Shown: positions 1 through 12,027, counted from the stretch's first letter. The stretch is 64,000 nt of DNA from Homarus americanus (GCF_018991925.1 NW_024725489.1:6743916-6807915), one strand, 5' to 3'. Notes: generated by a model not told the origin, from the sequence alone. A program made the numbers and translations.

Positions 1-1400
1 CTAATACCCTCTTCTGTGAACACAATGTGGGTCAGTGCTGTGTCGAACCATCTGTCCTCAAACGCAGGAAGGTTAATTGCATCCTCTCTTGTGAACACCG
101 AGGAAGAGAAGCTGTTCAATGCCTCGGCTTTATCCTGGTCAGAATCTGCGTAACTACCATCTTCAAGCCTCAGGTCTGATATTCCTACTCGAGTTTTTAA
201 TTTCGACTTTCCATAGCGTTAAAACGCCTTTGGGTTTGACTTGAGGTACCTCGCTTGCAACCAGTCTCTGGAACTCCTTTTCAGCCCTTCTTCACTAGGT
301 TTCTGGCTCTTGCATACACCCTACTGTCCTGCTCAATGTTTGACCCAACCCACGTCTTGAATTTCTGGGTTTTCTTCTTAACTTTGTAGACCGTCGCATG
401 GTTCATGTGTAGTGATCCCCTCATATTCCTAGAGGCACTGGGTTTGGTCTTGGGAATATATTTATCGATCAAATGGGTCACTTTACTTGTTATGATATTC
501 AGCGTAGTGTCTGTGTTCTTGTGCCTTAATGAGTCAGGCCAGTGGATACCCCTCATCTCTTCCCTCATCCCATTGTAATTTACCTTATAAAATTTGCACC
601 TTTGCCTGGCCTTAACTTGAACTAGGTAACAGTTAAATCTGAAAGACAACACTATATGGTGACTGGTGCCAACTGGGGCAAGGTGCTCTAGTTTGGCCAC
701 CATACCCTCCTTGTTTGTAATGAAGGTCTAGTGGCTTGGGTGTTTGCTCCCCGCTGTAATGTGTCGGGTCTCTCACATGTTGGAACAGAAAATTATCTCT
801 CAGAGTTCCTACAAAAAGAGTAGCAGGGTTATTTAAGTCATTTGGGGTGAACTCATTTCTCCAGTCGATGTTGCCATAGTTAAAGTCCCCCATTATAAGG
901 AGGTGGCTAGGGTTGGGCATCGCCATGTTGTCTATTAAGGCTCTTAAGTTCCTTTGATTTAGTGGGCCACAGTTTGGGGATCTTTAGATACACCCGACAA
1001 TAAGTAAGTCCATTCCCTTTAATTTTACAACACTTGGACTCTTCAAAAACATTCTCTCCCTGTACCCTCGCCTGGATGGTTCTAAGGTCTTGCCTAGCAT
1101 AGATAACTACACCCCTCTTGCAATTTTCTTGATGAAGGTTCATAAATGAGTCATATCCAGCAATACTGAACTCACATTCCTCTGGGTCGATTCTCCTGTT
1201 CTTGTACAACAGTTCTACAACTCCTACAATATCTGGATGGTGTACCTTCAGTAGTGTTTCAAACTCTTCTCTCTTATCAAGAAACGTAACAGTATTAATG
1301 TAAATGACATTCAAGCCAGAATTTGTTCTTGGTAACGTCTCTGCTCATAGTAGTAACCCCCCATTCTCAGAATTTGCAGCATTTGCTAAGTACAGTAGTA
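1..1400 (-). mobile_element. CR1-like LINE, 5' half (endonuclease to start of reverse transcriptase)
   Basis: Broken minus-strand frames encode an APE-type endonuclease of a non-LTR retrotransposon. Pieces at 1314-907, 926-633 and 703-281 overlap in different frames. The GDFNY..IDW motif (near 860-885) is the endonuclease motif around the catalytic Asp and Asn, and the N-terminal part near 1270-1180 reads as the usual 'hPDIVGVVE' segment with the catalytic Glu. Bases 1-280 encode the linker leading into reverse transcriptase and run off the window. The same family recurs on the plus strand at 6490-8660 with clear nucleotide similarity from end to end. At least three frame breaks mean the copy is dead. 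CR1/L2-type assignment rests on the RT of the second copy. Confidence 0.85.
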
Positions 1401-1439
1401 CACTGTATTTTGCAGGGTGTGGTTAGAAATGTGAGTTGT

Positions 1440-1785
1440 CTATTAAAGAAAGTCATTAATCTCCTGAAAAGAATCTGTCAGTCTACTTATCTCTGAGATC
1501 TCAATGTATTACCCATAGAGGGTCCTTGTCTGAAATCCCGTGGATGTTGTGAGAATTACGTTAACAGCGTGTGTATTTGATGTCCATTTCACTTTTTCCT
1601 GGCAAGCTCAATGTATGATTAGATTGTAACAATAGATGTAAGAAATTCACCTGACCCATGACACTGAGTTTCATAGTTAAATGTACAGCAACTAAGTTGA
1701 ATCAAATTTCTGTCATTTGTGAAACTAGCCCTTCTGGCAAGTCTGACACAGGCCTGAGTTGCCAGTTAGCCGTATATAAACCTGT
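1440..1785 (+). repeat. Dispersed copy of the 57-60 kb tandem repeat unit (second half)
   Basis: From 'gtctattaaagaaagtcatt' onwards this stretch matches, in the same orientation, 60480-60815 and the split unit at 57520-57542 plus 59843-59990. Shared landmarks are 'cctgaaaagaat', 'ggtccttgtctgaaat', 'cctggcaagctcaa' and 'agatgtaagaaatt'. No open reading frame is conserved between the copies, so I treat it as a non-coding interspersed repeat of unknown class. It lies directly 5' of the minus-strand LINE. Confidence 0.7.
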
Positions 1786-2615
1786 GTACGAGGAACAGCA
1801 TCACATCTCTGACACTGCTCCTCACATTTCTCACATTCTTGTAGGTCAAGAGTGGTCATTGTATGTTAGGACGAGATCCAATCCTAGTACTGGAGATGGA
1901 TGAACCCACTGAGACCGAGTAGCGTCATATTCACGCAACCCAGCCAGGCTGCGGCTCAGCCAGCCCAGTCAGGCTCAGCCGGGCCAGCCACCCGCCAGCC
2001 TGTGCTGACTGTCCATGCATGATGATCTCACGCATCATAGTACACACGGCCAGTGTTGTGTTTTGAGTCCACCTCAAAGTACAGTGTGTTGTGGCTGTGT
2101 TATTCATCAGAGTACACATGTATGTATGTATGAGTGTGTGGAAACAGCAAGAGTATGAGGTCGCCACTTATTTCTTGGCAAATGTAGAAAAATAACAGAA
2201 AGAAGCTACACCCCTGATAATGTTAAAGTAATACTGTTCCTAGAGTCCTGTGACTAATTAAGAGTTGAGAATCTCAGGTACCGTGTATTGCTGGTACTCA
2301 AGTGTGCCATATGTAAGCTTGTTATGTGGTGTGTTCTTTTAAATGTACAACCAGTAATGATGTTAGAAGCCAGTGTATCGAGTTGGAATTGCAGAAGAGT
2401 AAAGCCAAGGAGTTGACCTTTGTAGTTGTATGTTAATGACACCTTTAACCAAATTTAATTTCATATTAATAAACCATTTTCAGAGTATGTTAGGGGAATC
2501 ATTTTCCCTCAGTATCTCCCTTTATTCTTGTCCAATAGCTTGATACAAGAATTACAGTAACCCATGTGACCAAACCCTCGCCATGCTACCAAAAACTGAG
2601 GTTTTGAAGTAACTA
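1786..2615. other. Non-coding stretch with a short CAGCC-rich degenerate repeat
   Basis: No coding region is supported here. At 1930-2000 there is an imperfect run of cagcc/caggct motifs; around 2115-2135 there is a short tgta/tatg-rich run. The rest is ordinary A+T-rich sequence. Confidence 0.5.
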
Positions 2616-2620
2616 CAGTA

Positions 2621-3403
2621 CAGTGGTCCCGCGGTTAAAGAGCACAATTCGTTCCAGAAGGTTGATCGTTAACCGAAAAATTCGTTAACCGAAACTATTG
2701 TTTCAATGGGTTTTTGGGTAATTGGTTCCAGCTCACCGAAAATTACATACAAACTAAAAAATAAATGCAGTAAAGTCCACTTACTTTGAGGTGTGCATGT
2801 ACTGTAGAAGGCTCCTGGTTGATGATGATGATGGGAATTAGAATGGGGGTGGAGGAGAAGGGAGAAGAGAAGACATTGGGGTGGAAGAGATGTCACCCCA
2901 TGCCACCATTTCACCCATAAAATTTTAGTTCACTTGGTGTAATTCAAGATTATTTTCTTTAAATCAACACTGCACTGCACTACAGATATATATTATCAAT
3001 ATGTAAAATATATTTCAAAATGACCAATAATTGGACTGGAAACACAAAAAAAAGTATTTATGTTAAAGAGCCTCAACAAGATGTTCCTTCCTCTGAACTG
3101 GTAAACAAACTGACGCCACGCTTGGTATGTTGAGTGGCTGTTTGGCGCGCCAAAAAAAAAACAGTTTTCTGTACTTCAATTATATTCAATAATTGTTAAA
3201 ATGACTAAAAAATTAAATATAAAACTTTTAAAATTATTGAATAGTACAACCTTCTTGGCGGACTAATACTACAGCTGGTGAGCAGCCAAATGCAAGCAAA
3301 AACATGTTGGGAAAAATTCGTAAGGAATTCGTAAACCTAAATTTTTTCATTAACCGAAGTGAAGAATCTTACGGAAGGTAATTCGTTAACCGAGGGATCA
3401 CTG
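2621..3403. mobile_element. Tigger/pogo-type MITE (CAGTGGTCCC family)
   Basis: A 783-bp non-autonomous element with terminal inverted repeats cagtggtcccgcggttaa (left) and ttaaccgagggatcactg (right), flanked by TA on both sides (2619-2620, 3404-3405). TA target duplication and this TIR are typical of the pogo/Tigger branch of Tc1/mariner. The interior matches the subterminal parts of the transposase-bearing elements at 24389-26952 and 49911-52437, so it is their internally deleted derivative. Related MITEs lie at 8663-9490 and 23184-23980. Confidence 0.85.
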
Positions 3404-5650
3404 TAGTGGGGTATGCTATAATGAACGGATCCTACTACGAATATTCCTATAACGAACGGTTTTACCTATAAAATTGAGAATGCTAAACGAACGCAACTCC
3501 TACAACGAACGCAGATGAATACGGGACTATTTCGTCTGGCGCATGAATATTGTTGTACCGCGACTCACAACAAGAGTGTCAGGCGCCATCTTTGTCTCAT
3601 TGTGTAGCCAGTGCACCACTGTTATTGTTGAAATTTCGTCTTTTGATGTGGAAATACGAGTTATTTGTATAAATATTTTGTTATACAAGTGTACAATTGT
3701 AACAATGAATCGTTCAAAGCGAGTGAGAAAGCTCATAAATCTTGAAACTAAGAAAGAAATCATAAAGAAACATGAGAATGGAACAAACATTGCGAAACTG
3801 TGATGAGTATGGGATGGCTAAATCGACTATATGTGCGATTTTGAAGAATAAAGAGGAGTTGAAAACTGTGCAAGTGGCTAAGGGAATCTCTAGACTTAGC
3901 AAAGCAAGGTGTAATGTGATTGAGGAGACGGAAAATTTACTCTTAGTGTGGATAAAGGAGAAAGAAATGGCAGGTGATAGCATTAGTGAAGCTATAATTT
4001 GTGAAAAGGCCAGACAATTGTTTGAGGACCTTAAAGCCAAGACTCCCAGTGGAAGTGATCGTGATGTGCCAGTGTTTAGGGGTACCAAGGGGTGGTTTAC
4101 TGGTTTCAGAAGGAGAAATAAATTACATAGTGTTGTGAGACATGGTGATGCTGCTAGTGCAGATAAGGAAGCAGCTAAGGAACACCATGAGATTTTTTGA
4201 ATGTGATTAAAGAGGGAGGCTTTGTTTCTCAGCAGGTATTCAACTGTGATGAAACTGGACTTTTTTGGAAAAAAATGCCTCACCGTACATACATTACCAG
4301 GGAGGAAACTTCTGTCCCTGGCCATAAGCCAATGAAATACAGGCTGACCCTCCTTCTTTGTGCTAATGCTTCTGGTGACTGCAAAAAAAAAAAAAACACT
4401 CCTTGTGTACCATGCAGAAAACCCCAGAGCTTTTAAAATTATTAGGAAGAACCGCCTTGGTGTTATGTGGCGGTCAAACCCAAAGGCTTGGGTGACCAGG
4501 AGTCTTTTCTCTGAGTGGGTGATTGAGGTGTTTGGACCTAGTGTTCGGGAATACCTCAGGGAGAATAATCTTCTACTAAAAGCTTTGTTGGTGATGGACA
4601 ATGCACCAGCCCACCCTCCTAATTTGATGGTTGAATTGCCAGAGGAGTTCAACTTCATCACTGTGCACTTCTTGCCACCCAACACAACACCTCTCATCCA
4701 GCCCATGGATCAACAGGTAATTTCTAACTTTAAGAAGCTGTACACAAAGGCACTGTTTAGAACATGTTTTGTGCCCACTTCTTCCAGTGATGTTAGTTTG
4801 AAGGAATTTTGGAAGAATCATTTCAATATAGCAGACGCTGTGTTTTTAATTGCGTCAGCCTGGAAAGAGGTTACTATGAGGTGTCTTTGTGCTGCTTGGA
4901 GGCCATTGTGGCCTGAATGTGTGCTTCAAAGAGACTTTGAAGGCTTCGAAGAGTTAGAGGAAGAGGCTGTTGTACATGAAATTGTGTCTCTGGGCAATTC
5001 CATGGGCCTGGAAGTGGATGATGATGATGTTGAGGAGTTGGTGGAAGAGCACAGTAAGGAGCTGCATGAGCTTCACAAAGAAGAAAATGAGACACTGAAG
5101 CAGAGCTTAACTTCTGAGGAGTCGGGGAGGATGAGGACAAGGAGGAAAGCCGCATCATTCCAGCCAAAGATCTCAAGGATGTGTTCTTTTGCTGGAGCAA
5201 ACTGTCTGAGCTTGCTGAGAATTATCATCCTGATGTTGGTTCTGTGGAAAAGGTCATCAGTGTGTTTAATGACAATGTGATGAACTACTTTTGGAAGGTC
5301 CAGAAATCAAGGTTGAAGCAGCCAACCCTGGATTCCTTCTTTAAAAAAGTAGCAAAAGACCCTACAGACAAAGTGCCTGTAAGACAGTCACCAAAGAGGG
5401 CTAGGAAGGATGACTCCTCTCCTTCCACCTCTTCTCCATAATTCTCTCCTCCCCCCCTCTTTCCCCCTCCTCCTCTGCCTCCTGTCCTGTATGCTGAACA
5501 ACACTAAGGTAAGATAAAGTACCGTATTTTTTACAATTTCCACAGACAATTTTCAGTGTTAAGTGGTTGTATTTGGGGGCCTGGAACGGAATAATCCTAT
5601 AACGAACGAGGTTCTAGAACCAATTAGATTCGTTATAGCATACCCCACTG
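3404..5650 (+). mobile_element. Tigger element with GGGGTATGCTATA termini
   Basis: The left end gtggggtatgctataatgaa and the right end ttcgttatagcataccccac are inverted repeats, with TA at the right border (5651-5652). The outermost CAG of the left TIR appears at 2616-2618, on the far side of the MITE at 2621-3403, so the MITE apparently landed within or right at the left terminus. The body carries a TIGD1-like transposase reading rightward. It is a separate subfamily from the CAGTGGTCCC elements although the proteins are clearly homologous. Confidence 0.85.
3705..5441 (+). pseudogene. Tigger (TIGD1-like) transposase, frameshifted
   Basis: Starts with an ATG at 3705 and an N-terminal CENP-B-type helix-turn-helix (KRVRKLINLETKKEIIKKHE). 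After a break near 3790 come the second DNA-binding domain (about 3800-4150) and the DDE_1 core: NCDETGLFWKKM (first Asp, near 4245), MDNAPAHPP (second Asp, near 4600) and IQPMDQQVISNF (third Asp, near 4705). The C-terminal tail ends at TAA 5439-5441 after an LDSFF motif common to Tigger proteins. Reading-frame changes occur near 3790, 4200, 4390 (within a run of A) and 5130. The poly-A run at 4384-4396 is an obvious slippage site. All three catalytic Asp codons are present but the protein cannot be made intact. Family members cut and paste DNA at TA sites in the nucleus. Confidence 0.9.
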
Positions 5651-5652
5651 TA

Positions 5653-6489
5653 TATGAAATTAAATAACTAGACAGAACTAATGCAGAAAATGAATGAAGT
5701 AAGAAATTGAGAGAAAAGCAGGTTGAAGAGTTTAAAAGTTAACAACAGGGGGATAAATTAATAAAGAAAAGACTAATAAGAAATCCGCCCTTTGTAAATT
5801 GTGACAGAGGAATCAGCCCCCTTTATACCTTAATCCCAATTAGTTGACTCCTCGAAATCTATTTAAAAAATCCTCACCTTCACAAGATAATGTTTCTAGA
5901 GGAAGATCTGGATTTACATAATAGTTTAAAGCTCTGAAAGTTTTGGAAACAATACAGTATTATATACAAATACTCAACACAACAGTTTATGAAGGAAGGC
6001 CAAGATGACTCACCTCCTGAAAGATACGATAACATAAACTAATGGCAGATATAATGATGGGGGATAATATATGAATAATTACTGTGCTGAGATAATATAT
6101 GAACTATCAAGAGACTCACATAACATGAAATCCTTTTTTGCGATCTGGGCATTTCTTAGGATTCAATTTCTTCAGTACCTCCTTGTTTTCACTGATCCCC
6201 ATAGTGACCAAAAGCCTGTTCCTCTCCCTGATGTTGTGCTGTATCCTGCGCTCATACTCCACCAAGAAGGGCGTCTTCATTACTTCCTTCAAGAAAAAAT
6301 GTCCATGAAAGTAATGAACTACTTAATAATGTCAAAAGATACGGTATTCGTTGTTTTTGTCCTCTTCACATGAAGGTGACCTCCCACTACTGAAGCAGTG
6401 GTTATGAGGCCTCCTAACTGCACACAATAATACAGATGAAAAAGCACTTAAAATGAACCTAATAACAGCTGTTGAAGTACCATACCCTA
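5653..6489. other. Non-coding A+T-rich spacer
   Basis: I see no coding region, RNA gene or clear repeat boundary here. One short frame (6071-6373) has no recognisable domain and I do not support it. Confidence 0.4.
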
Positions 6490-6511
6490 CAAATTACAAT
6501 GTATTTAGCAA

Positions 6512-7482
6512 ATGCTGCAGCTGCTGAGAATGGAGGGGACTGGAGTCACTACCAAGAGCAGAGACGTTACTGAGAACAAATTCCGGCTTGAAAGTCATGT
6601 ACTGTACCCTACTACTGACCCACTCCTTGATAAGAGAGAGGAGTTTGAAACACTACCAAAGGTACACCAACCCAATACAAGAACAGGAGAATCGACCCAG
6701 AGGCATCTGAGTTCAGTATTGACGGATATGACTTATTTGCGAACCTTTCTCAAGAGACTTGCAAGAGGGGTGTGGTTATCTATGCTAGGCAAGACCTTAG
6801 AGCCAGCCAGGCGAGGGTACAGGGAGAGGATGTTTTTGAAGAATCCAAGTGGTGTAAAATTAAATTAAAGGGGAGAGACTTACTTATTGTCGGGTGTATC
6901 TACAGATCCCCAAACTGTAGCTTATTTAACCAAAGACACTTAAGAGCCTTAATAGACAATGCAACGGTGCTCAATCCTAGCCTCTTCCTTGTCATGGGAG
7001 ACTTTAACTATGACAACATCGACTGGAGAAATAACCACGCTACCCTTTTAGTAGAAACTCTGAGAGATAATTTACTGTTCCAATATGTTAAGGACCCAAC
7101 ACATTAAAGAGAGGAGCAAACACCCACGCCACTGGACCTCATCATAACTATCGAGGAGAGTATGATAGCCAAGCTGGAGCATGTAACCCCAGTTGGCACC
7201 AGCCACAATGCAGTGTTGTCATTCAGATTTAACTGTTAATTGTTTTGCGAACCAGGTCAAGGTTCAAATATTACAATGGAAATTACGACGGGATGAGGGA
7301 GGAGATGGCCTGACTCACTAAAGTATAAGAACGCAGACACTACGCTGAATATCATAGCTGGTAAAGTGAACCATTTGATCGAGAAATATATACCCAAGAC
7401 CAAACCCAGTGCCTCTAGGAATACGAGGGGATCCCTTCACATGAATCATGCGGCGGTCAACAAAGTTAAGAAGAAAACCCAG
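6512..7482 (+). pseudogene. CR1-like LINE endonuclease region
   Basis: The first part (6620-6770) matches the minus-strand copy at 1270-1130. From 6772 the frame reads VIYARQDLRASQ..., then an intact GDFNYDNIDW motif near 6990-7025, the APE-endonuclease signature. Downstream, 7110-7480 matches the other copy (KLEHVTPVGTSH region) in shifted frames. Compared with the copy at 1-1400, a short deletion follows 'IDWRNN'. Enzymes of this type nick the target to prime reverse transcription; this one is non-functional because of at least three frame changes. Confidence 0.85.
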
Positions 7483-8022
7483 TGTTACCGCCACTGTAAG
7501 ATAAACTAGAAGAGAGAGAGAGAAAGAGAGGGATAGCCACAGTAAGATAAACTAGACGAGAGAGGGAAAAAGTAAGAGGAGAGACAGAGTGTTGACAACG
7601 AACTTTGCTGAGGTGTTTAAATGGGCGTGTCGGCCACATGTTACAAAGCAAGATGGAGCTTGTAGCAGCTGTGTGACTGCCTGAGAGACAGTCTATCGCC
7701 ATCTACTGTAAAGGCAACATCTTGATTCTCGCCCACAACAGTTTCCCGCAGGACATTATATTTGTTCTCGTTGATCTAACCCTAGACCCCATAAAGTGAG
7801 TGTGATTGTGAACTGTTGACTCCTCTGAGAACTCTAAATAACTTTAATAAGTGTAATTATGTATTGTATATTGATGGTATTATTCAAACTGTGTCCTGAT
7901 GTACCAGCAGTTGTTATATGTGAATTGTATTCAACAGGTTTTGACCGAATTATACTCATCGCGTCAACGACAAAGGTCTTATTATCCAGCACAAACCAAT
8001 ATCGCTCCTATGAGCGGTTATA
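7483..8022. mobile_element. Solo-LTR-like insertion in the LINE
   Basis: A 540-bp block absent from the homologous LINE at 1-1400 interrupts 'aagaaaacccag / aaattcaa'. It is bordered by the direct repeat cccag (7478-7482 and 8023-8027), begins tgttaccgc and ends gcggttata, i.e. nearly a TG...CA-type inverted terminus (expected gcggtaaca). Near the start, a segment containing 'gtaagataaactaga' plus a GA-rich run is duplicated in tandem (7490-7575). A 5-bp duplication and these ends fit a solo LTR of a gypsy/BEL-type element. No second LTR or internal coding region is present. A MITE is the alternative. Confidence 0.55.
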
Positions 8023-8660
8023 CCCAGAAATTCAAGGCGTGGGTTAGATCAAACGATGAGCAGGACAGGAGGATGTATGCTAGATCCAGGAACCAAGCAA
8101 AGTTAGAGTGTAGAAGGGCTGAGAAAAAGTTCCAGAGGCTGATTGCAAATGAGGTCAAGTCAAACCCAAAGGCATTTTACTGCTACTCAAAGTCAAAATT
8201 AAAAACATGAGTAGGAATAACGGACCTGAGGCTTGAAGATGATAGTTACGCAGATTCTGACCAAGATGAAGCAAAGGCGTCAAAGAGTTTCTTTTCCTCG
8301 GTGTTCACAAGGGAGATTGCGCACAATCTTCCTGCGTTTGAGGACACACGGTTCGACACAGCACTGAGCTACATTGTGTTCACAGAAAAGGTTACGTATA
8401 AGAAATAAATTGTCAAAGCTTAATGTTCATAAGAGTTCTGGTCCTGACTTGGTGCATCCCAGACTGCTAAGAGAGTTGTGCAATGAGCTTGCTGAGCCCC
8501 TGAAGATCCTGTTCTGTAAATGCCTGGATGAGCAAAAGGTCCCTAGTGATTGGAAAATGGCTGATGTGAGTCCTATCTTCAAGAAGGACGATCGTCACTC
8601 CACGAATAACTATAGACCGGTGACCCTGACCAGCATAGTATGTAAAGTACTTGAAAGCAT
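8023..8660 (+). pseudogene. CR1-like LINE reverse transcriptase, N-terminal part
   Basis: Frames from 8025 read the pre-RT linker (FKAWVRSNDEQDRRMYARSR), then FFSSVFTRE... near 8290, and from 8402 LNVHKSSGPDLVHPRLLREL followed by VPSDWKMADVSPIFKKDDR and NYRPVTLTSIVCKVLES. These are the RT-0 to RT-2 blocks of CR1-type LINEs. Stops at 8208 and a frame change near 8390 break it. The protein stops at the TA where the Tigger MITE entered (8661-8662) and resumes at 20694. Confidence 0.9.
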
Positions 8661-8662
8661 TA

Positions 8663-9490
8663 CAGTGGTCCCTCGGTTAACGAGCACAATCCATTCCAGC
8701 AGGTTGCTCATTAACCGAAACCATTGTTTCAATGGGTTTTTGGGTAATTGGTTCCAGCTCACCGAAAATTGCCTAAATTCAACAAAAAAGGTAGAAAAGT
8801 ACACTTACTTTGAGGTGTGTATGTAGAAGGCTCCTGGATGATGATGTTGATGATGATGGGAATTAGAATGGGGGTGGAGGAGAAGGAAGAAGAGAAGGCA
8901 TTGGGGTGGAAGAGAAGTCACCCCATGGCGCCATTTCACCCATAAAATTTTAGCTCTCTTGGTGTAATTCAAGATTATTTTCTTTAAATCAACACTGCAC
9001 TGCATTATTTATTGTCAATATGTAAAATATATTTCAAAATGACCAATAATTTGCTTGGAAACACAGAAAAAAAGCGTTTAGTTGAAGAGAGTCTCCAGCA
9101 AGATGTTACCTCCACTGAAAACAGAGAGAGAGACTAATGCATGTCTGGTGTGTTAACAGGCTGGATGGCACGCCAGAAATTAGTTTCTTTACCTTCAATT
9201 ATGTTCAATAATTGTTAAAATGACTAAAAAAGTTAATATTAAACTTTTAAAATTATTGAATAGTATATACTTCTTGATATTCACTAAAATAGTAAGGAAT
9301 TTAAGCCCGAAAACTGATTACTGTATTGGCGGACTAATACTACAGCTGGTGGACCGCCAAATGCAAGCGAAAACATGTTGAAGTTGGCTCGTAAAAAACT
9401 CGTTAATCGAGGGATTGCTCGTTAACCGAAGTTAAGAATCTTATGGAAGGTAAATCGTTAACTGAAATCTCGTTAACCGAGGGACCACTG
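8663..9490. mobile_element. Tigger/pogo-type MITE (CAGTGGTCCC family)
   Basis: An 828-bp element with TIRs cagtggtccctcggttaacg and cgttaaccgagggaccactg, flanked by TA at 8661-8662 and 9491-9492. It retains the 5' subterminal sequence and the transposase 3' flank (compare 24389-24620 and 26700-26952) but no transposase. It separates the LINE fragment from the left end of the large inverted-repeat element by only about 12 bp. Confidence 0.9.
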
Positions 9491-10796
9491 TATATAGTAG
9501 AGCAGATAATGGAAAAATCGTGCAAATGGTGGTACAAGCATGAAATTTGGCATGATCATACCCTAGGGGCAGTGGCGGACTGGGTCAAAAATTTATACCG
9601 GGAAAACTCGTAAAAGGGCCCACTCAATACAGTAGCGGCAGGTCGGTGAGGCGACCCAGGAAATTTGAAATTACGCTAGCTGAAATTATGTCCGAATTAC
9701 CGAAGGAACATTTCTTATAATTCTTAACTCATTCCACCCTAAGGCCAGACCCCAATTTAATCCCCAACCTTAAGAAAAAGGGATGTAACTCGTATTTACT
9801 TATGACATGCATTAATTAAAATCGTATTCTTGCATGCAAATATTTATCAATCATAATGAAACTGACACCAAAATAACGAGAAATAATTAAGCTTTAAAAC
9901 AATATACAGTATAATGTTCATACTATATTAATTGATGAATTGCTAAAAAAAAAAAAAAAAAAAAAACACGGAAGAAATTAGATAAAAACGGGCTGATCTG
10001 ACCATTCTAGATCTATATCTGAATCTGCATGTGAATCCACATTTTCTGCAGTCCCCACTTCACTAATATAACAGAAAAAACACTTCCACACACTGTAGAT
10101 CTACATCCGATTCGTTTTCATCGTCAAAATTGAAATTATCAATAAGCGATCGAAGAAATTGAAATGTGCTACTTGTTTGAAATTCACGTTGGAAAACAGC
10201 TTTTGTTCAAATTAAGATAGAATGTAAATAAAAGTAGATATAAACATCCAGTCTTCGGTAAAAATAAACCGGAAATCTCACCGAGAAGGTCGTTCAGCGA
10301 GAGTTGAATCACTAGGCGATTGTAAACACATGGCGTAGTTTCAGGTCGCATTAGGGCGGATTGAGTTAATACACCTTTTTTCAATTGCAATTGAACAATG
10401 TTACTTTTGGTTTCAACATCTTCGAATGGAATCAACATTCTTACACTTGATTAATAACAATCTTTACTTTCCGTTCAACAATCATCCAAAACTTTTCAAC
10501 AGTCGTTCAACACGTGACAATGTTTACTTGCTTTTAACAATCGTCTCATTCTTCATTGACAATTCACTAATACTTTCAACATTTTACAAAACTAAGTAAC
10601 AATCTTTAAAACATTATAACTATGCAAAAAGTTTATGTTTTGGTGTTTTTCGTAGATCGAAAGACTAGTTGATCTAATTCGAACTTTTGAAGCAAGTAAC
10701 GAATCACCGAGTCGAGATGGTGTACTACACACTCAGTATTTTCATTACGAGTGTGCAGCTTCTCCCGTATACAGTTCGTCACCGAGCCCCTCCAGC

Positions 10797-12027
10797 ATGC
10801 CACGGAGGCACCGAATAACAAGTGCTACAGATCACGAGCGCATTATCGAGGCCTACAGAGCCGAACAAGATTTCCTCGTAGTTGCAGCAGCCCTTGGAGT
10901 TCACCGCACCACGGCATACTCCATTGTGCGAGTATACCAACGCGAAAACAGGGTTGAAGTGGCTCACGCAGGAGGCAGACACAAGATCATCGACAATGAA
11001 ACTCTGGATCTAATAGTGATGCTGCTTGAAGTAAACCCTATGATGACCTTGAGAGAGATAAAGGAGGAGGTCATGGATATATTTCCTACAAAACCACATT
11101 TCAGTGAGGTAACGCTTTCGCGTTATTTGGAGGGGGAGCTGATATCACTGAAAATGTCCCGTGACTCCCCAGCAGAAAGAAATTCTCCCGCAGTAAAGGA
11201 GGCGAGACACGCGTACGCTACGTGGATGCTGGCGACGGGTCTACAGCAGCAACTAGTATACATTGATGAGACAGGTATGTAATTATGTAACCACTTATCA
11301 ACTATCTGTAGTATGTACTACATAATTACTTAAGTAAACTGTATGTAACGAGTGAGTACTTAATATTGATCTCAGTTTGATGCATCATACAACTTTCCTT
11401 GTGTTAATGTTTAATTACATTACAGTATGACTACGTACACTGATGTTTCATTTCCAGGGTTCAATCTGTGGAACAAGAGGACATACGGCAGGGCAAGACG
11501 TGGGGAGCGTGTGCATCGAGCCGTTGGTGGACAGCGTGGCAGAAACACGACAGTGATTGCTGCGATAGCTGAACACTGTCGAATACTCTATCACGAAATT
11601 CACTATGGTTCAGTGACGAAGGAAGTATTCAGTGATTTCATCGCATCACTTGCAGCAATAAAATCAGAGACGCAAGATCCATACTTGTTCTAGACAACGC
11701 TCCAATTCACAACGGTATCGCAGCAGTCTATCCCGAGCTGAATTTTAAATTTCTCCCTCCATACTCTCCTTGCTTGAACCCCATAGAAAACTGTTTCTCT
11801 GTGTTTAAATCATACCTGAAGCAGTACCTCCACCGTGAAGCTCAGCGGTGCAACGCGGCCACGCCGGGCAAGAAGGAGTGACTCTCAATGCACTGAGGGA
11901 GAACATTTTGCAAGTTGGCGTGGAATTTGCACTGCCTAGTGTCACGGAACATGTTGTGTCGCAGTACTATAACCATGTCAACACCTACTTGGTTCAATGT
12001 ATTGAGCGCCGAGACATCTTCAATTGA
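10797..12027 (+). pseudogene. IS630/Tc1-like transposase, two exons, two frameshifts
   Basis: Exon 1 (10797-11274) starts with MPRRHRITSATDHERIIEAY and a helix-turn-helix (LVVAAALGVHRTTAYSIVRV), and ends in YIDETG. The intron 11275-11457 has gtatgt...tttccag borders. Exon 2 starts at 11458 and continues FNLWNKRTYGRARRG, the normal continuation of the family's DE-T/S-GF-L motif. A frame change near 11680 is followed by LVLDNAPIHNG and FLPPYSPCLNPIENCF (second Asp and Glu). A second frame change near 11875 leads to the C-terminus ending at TGA 12025-12027. I count 30 residues between the second Asp and the Glu, shorter than the 34 usual in Tc1. It is about 345 residues if read through. The two single-base lesions make it inactive unless they are sequence errors. 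Confidence 0.8.
11275..11457 (+). other. Predicted spliceosomal intron in the transposase
   Basis: Borders are cag|gtatgtaatt and tttcatttccag|ggttc. Splicing joins the YIDETG codons to FNLW in frame and removes the stop at 11279-11281. The pyrimidine-rich acceptor is good. The length is 183 nt. Confidence 0.7.

Noticed and set aside
3714..4706. 330-residue minus-strand frame
   Set aside because: Shadow of the plus-strand Tigger transposase with three conserved catalytic motifs.
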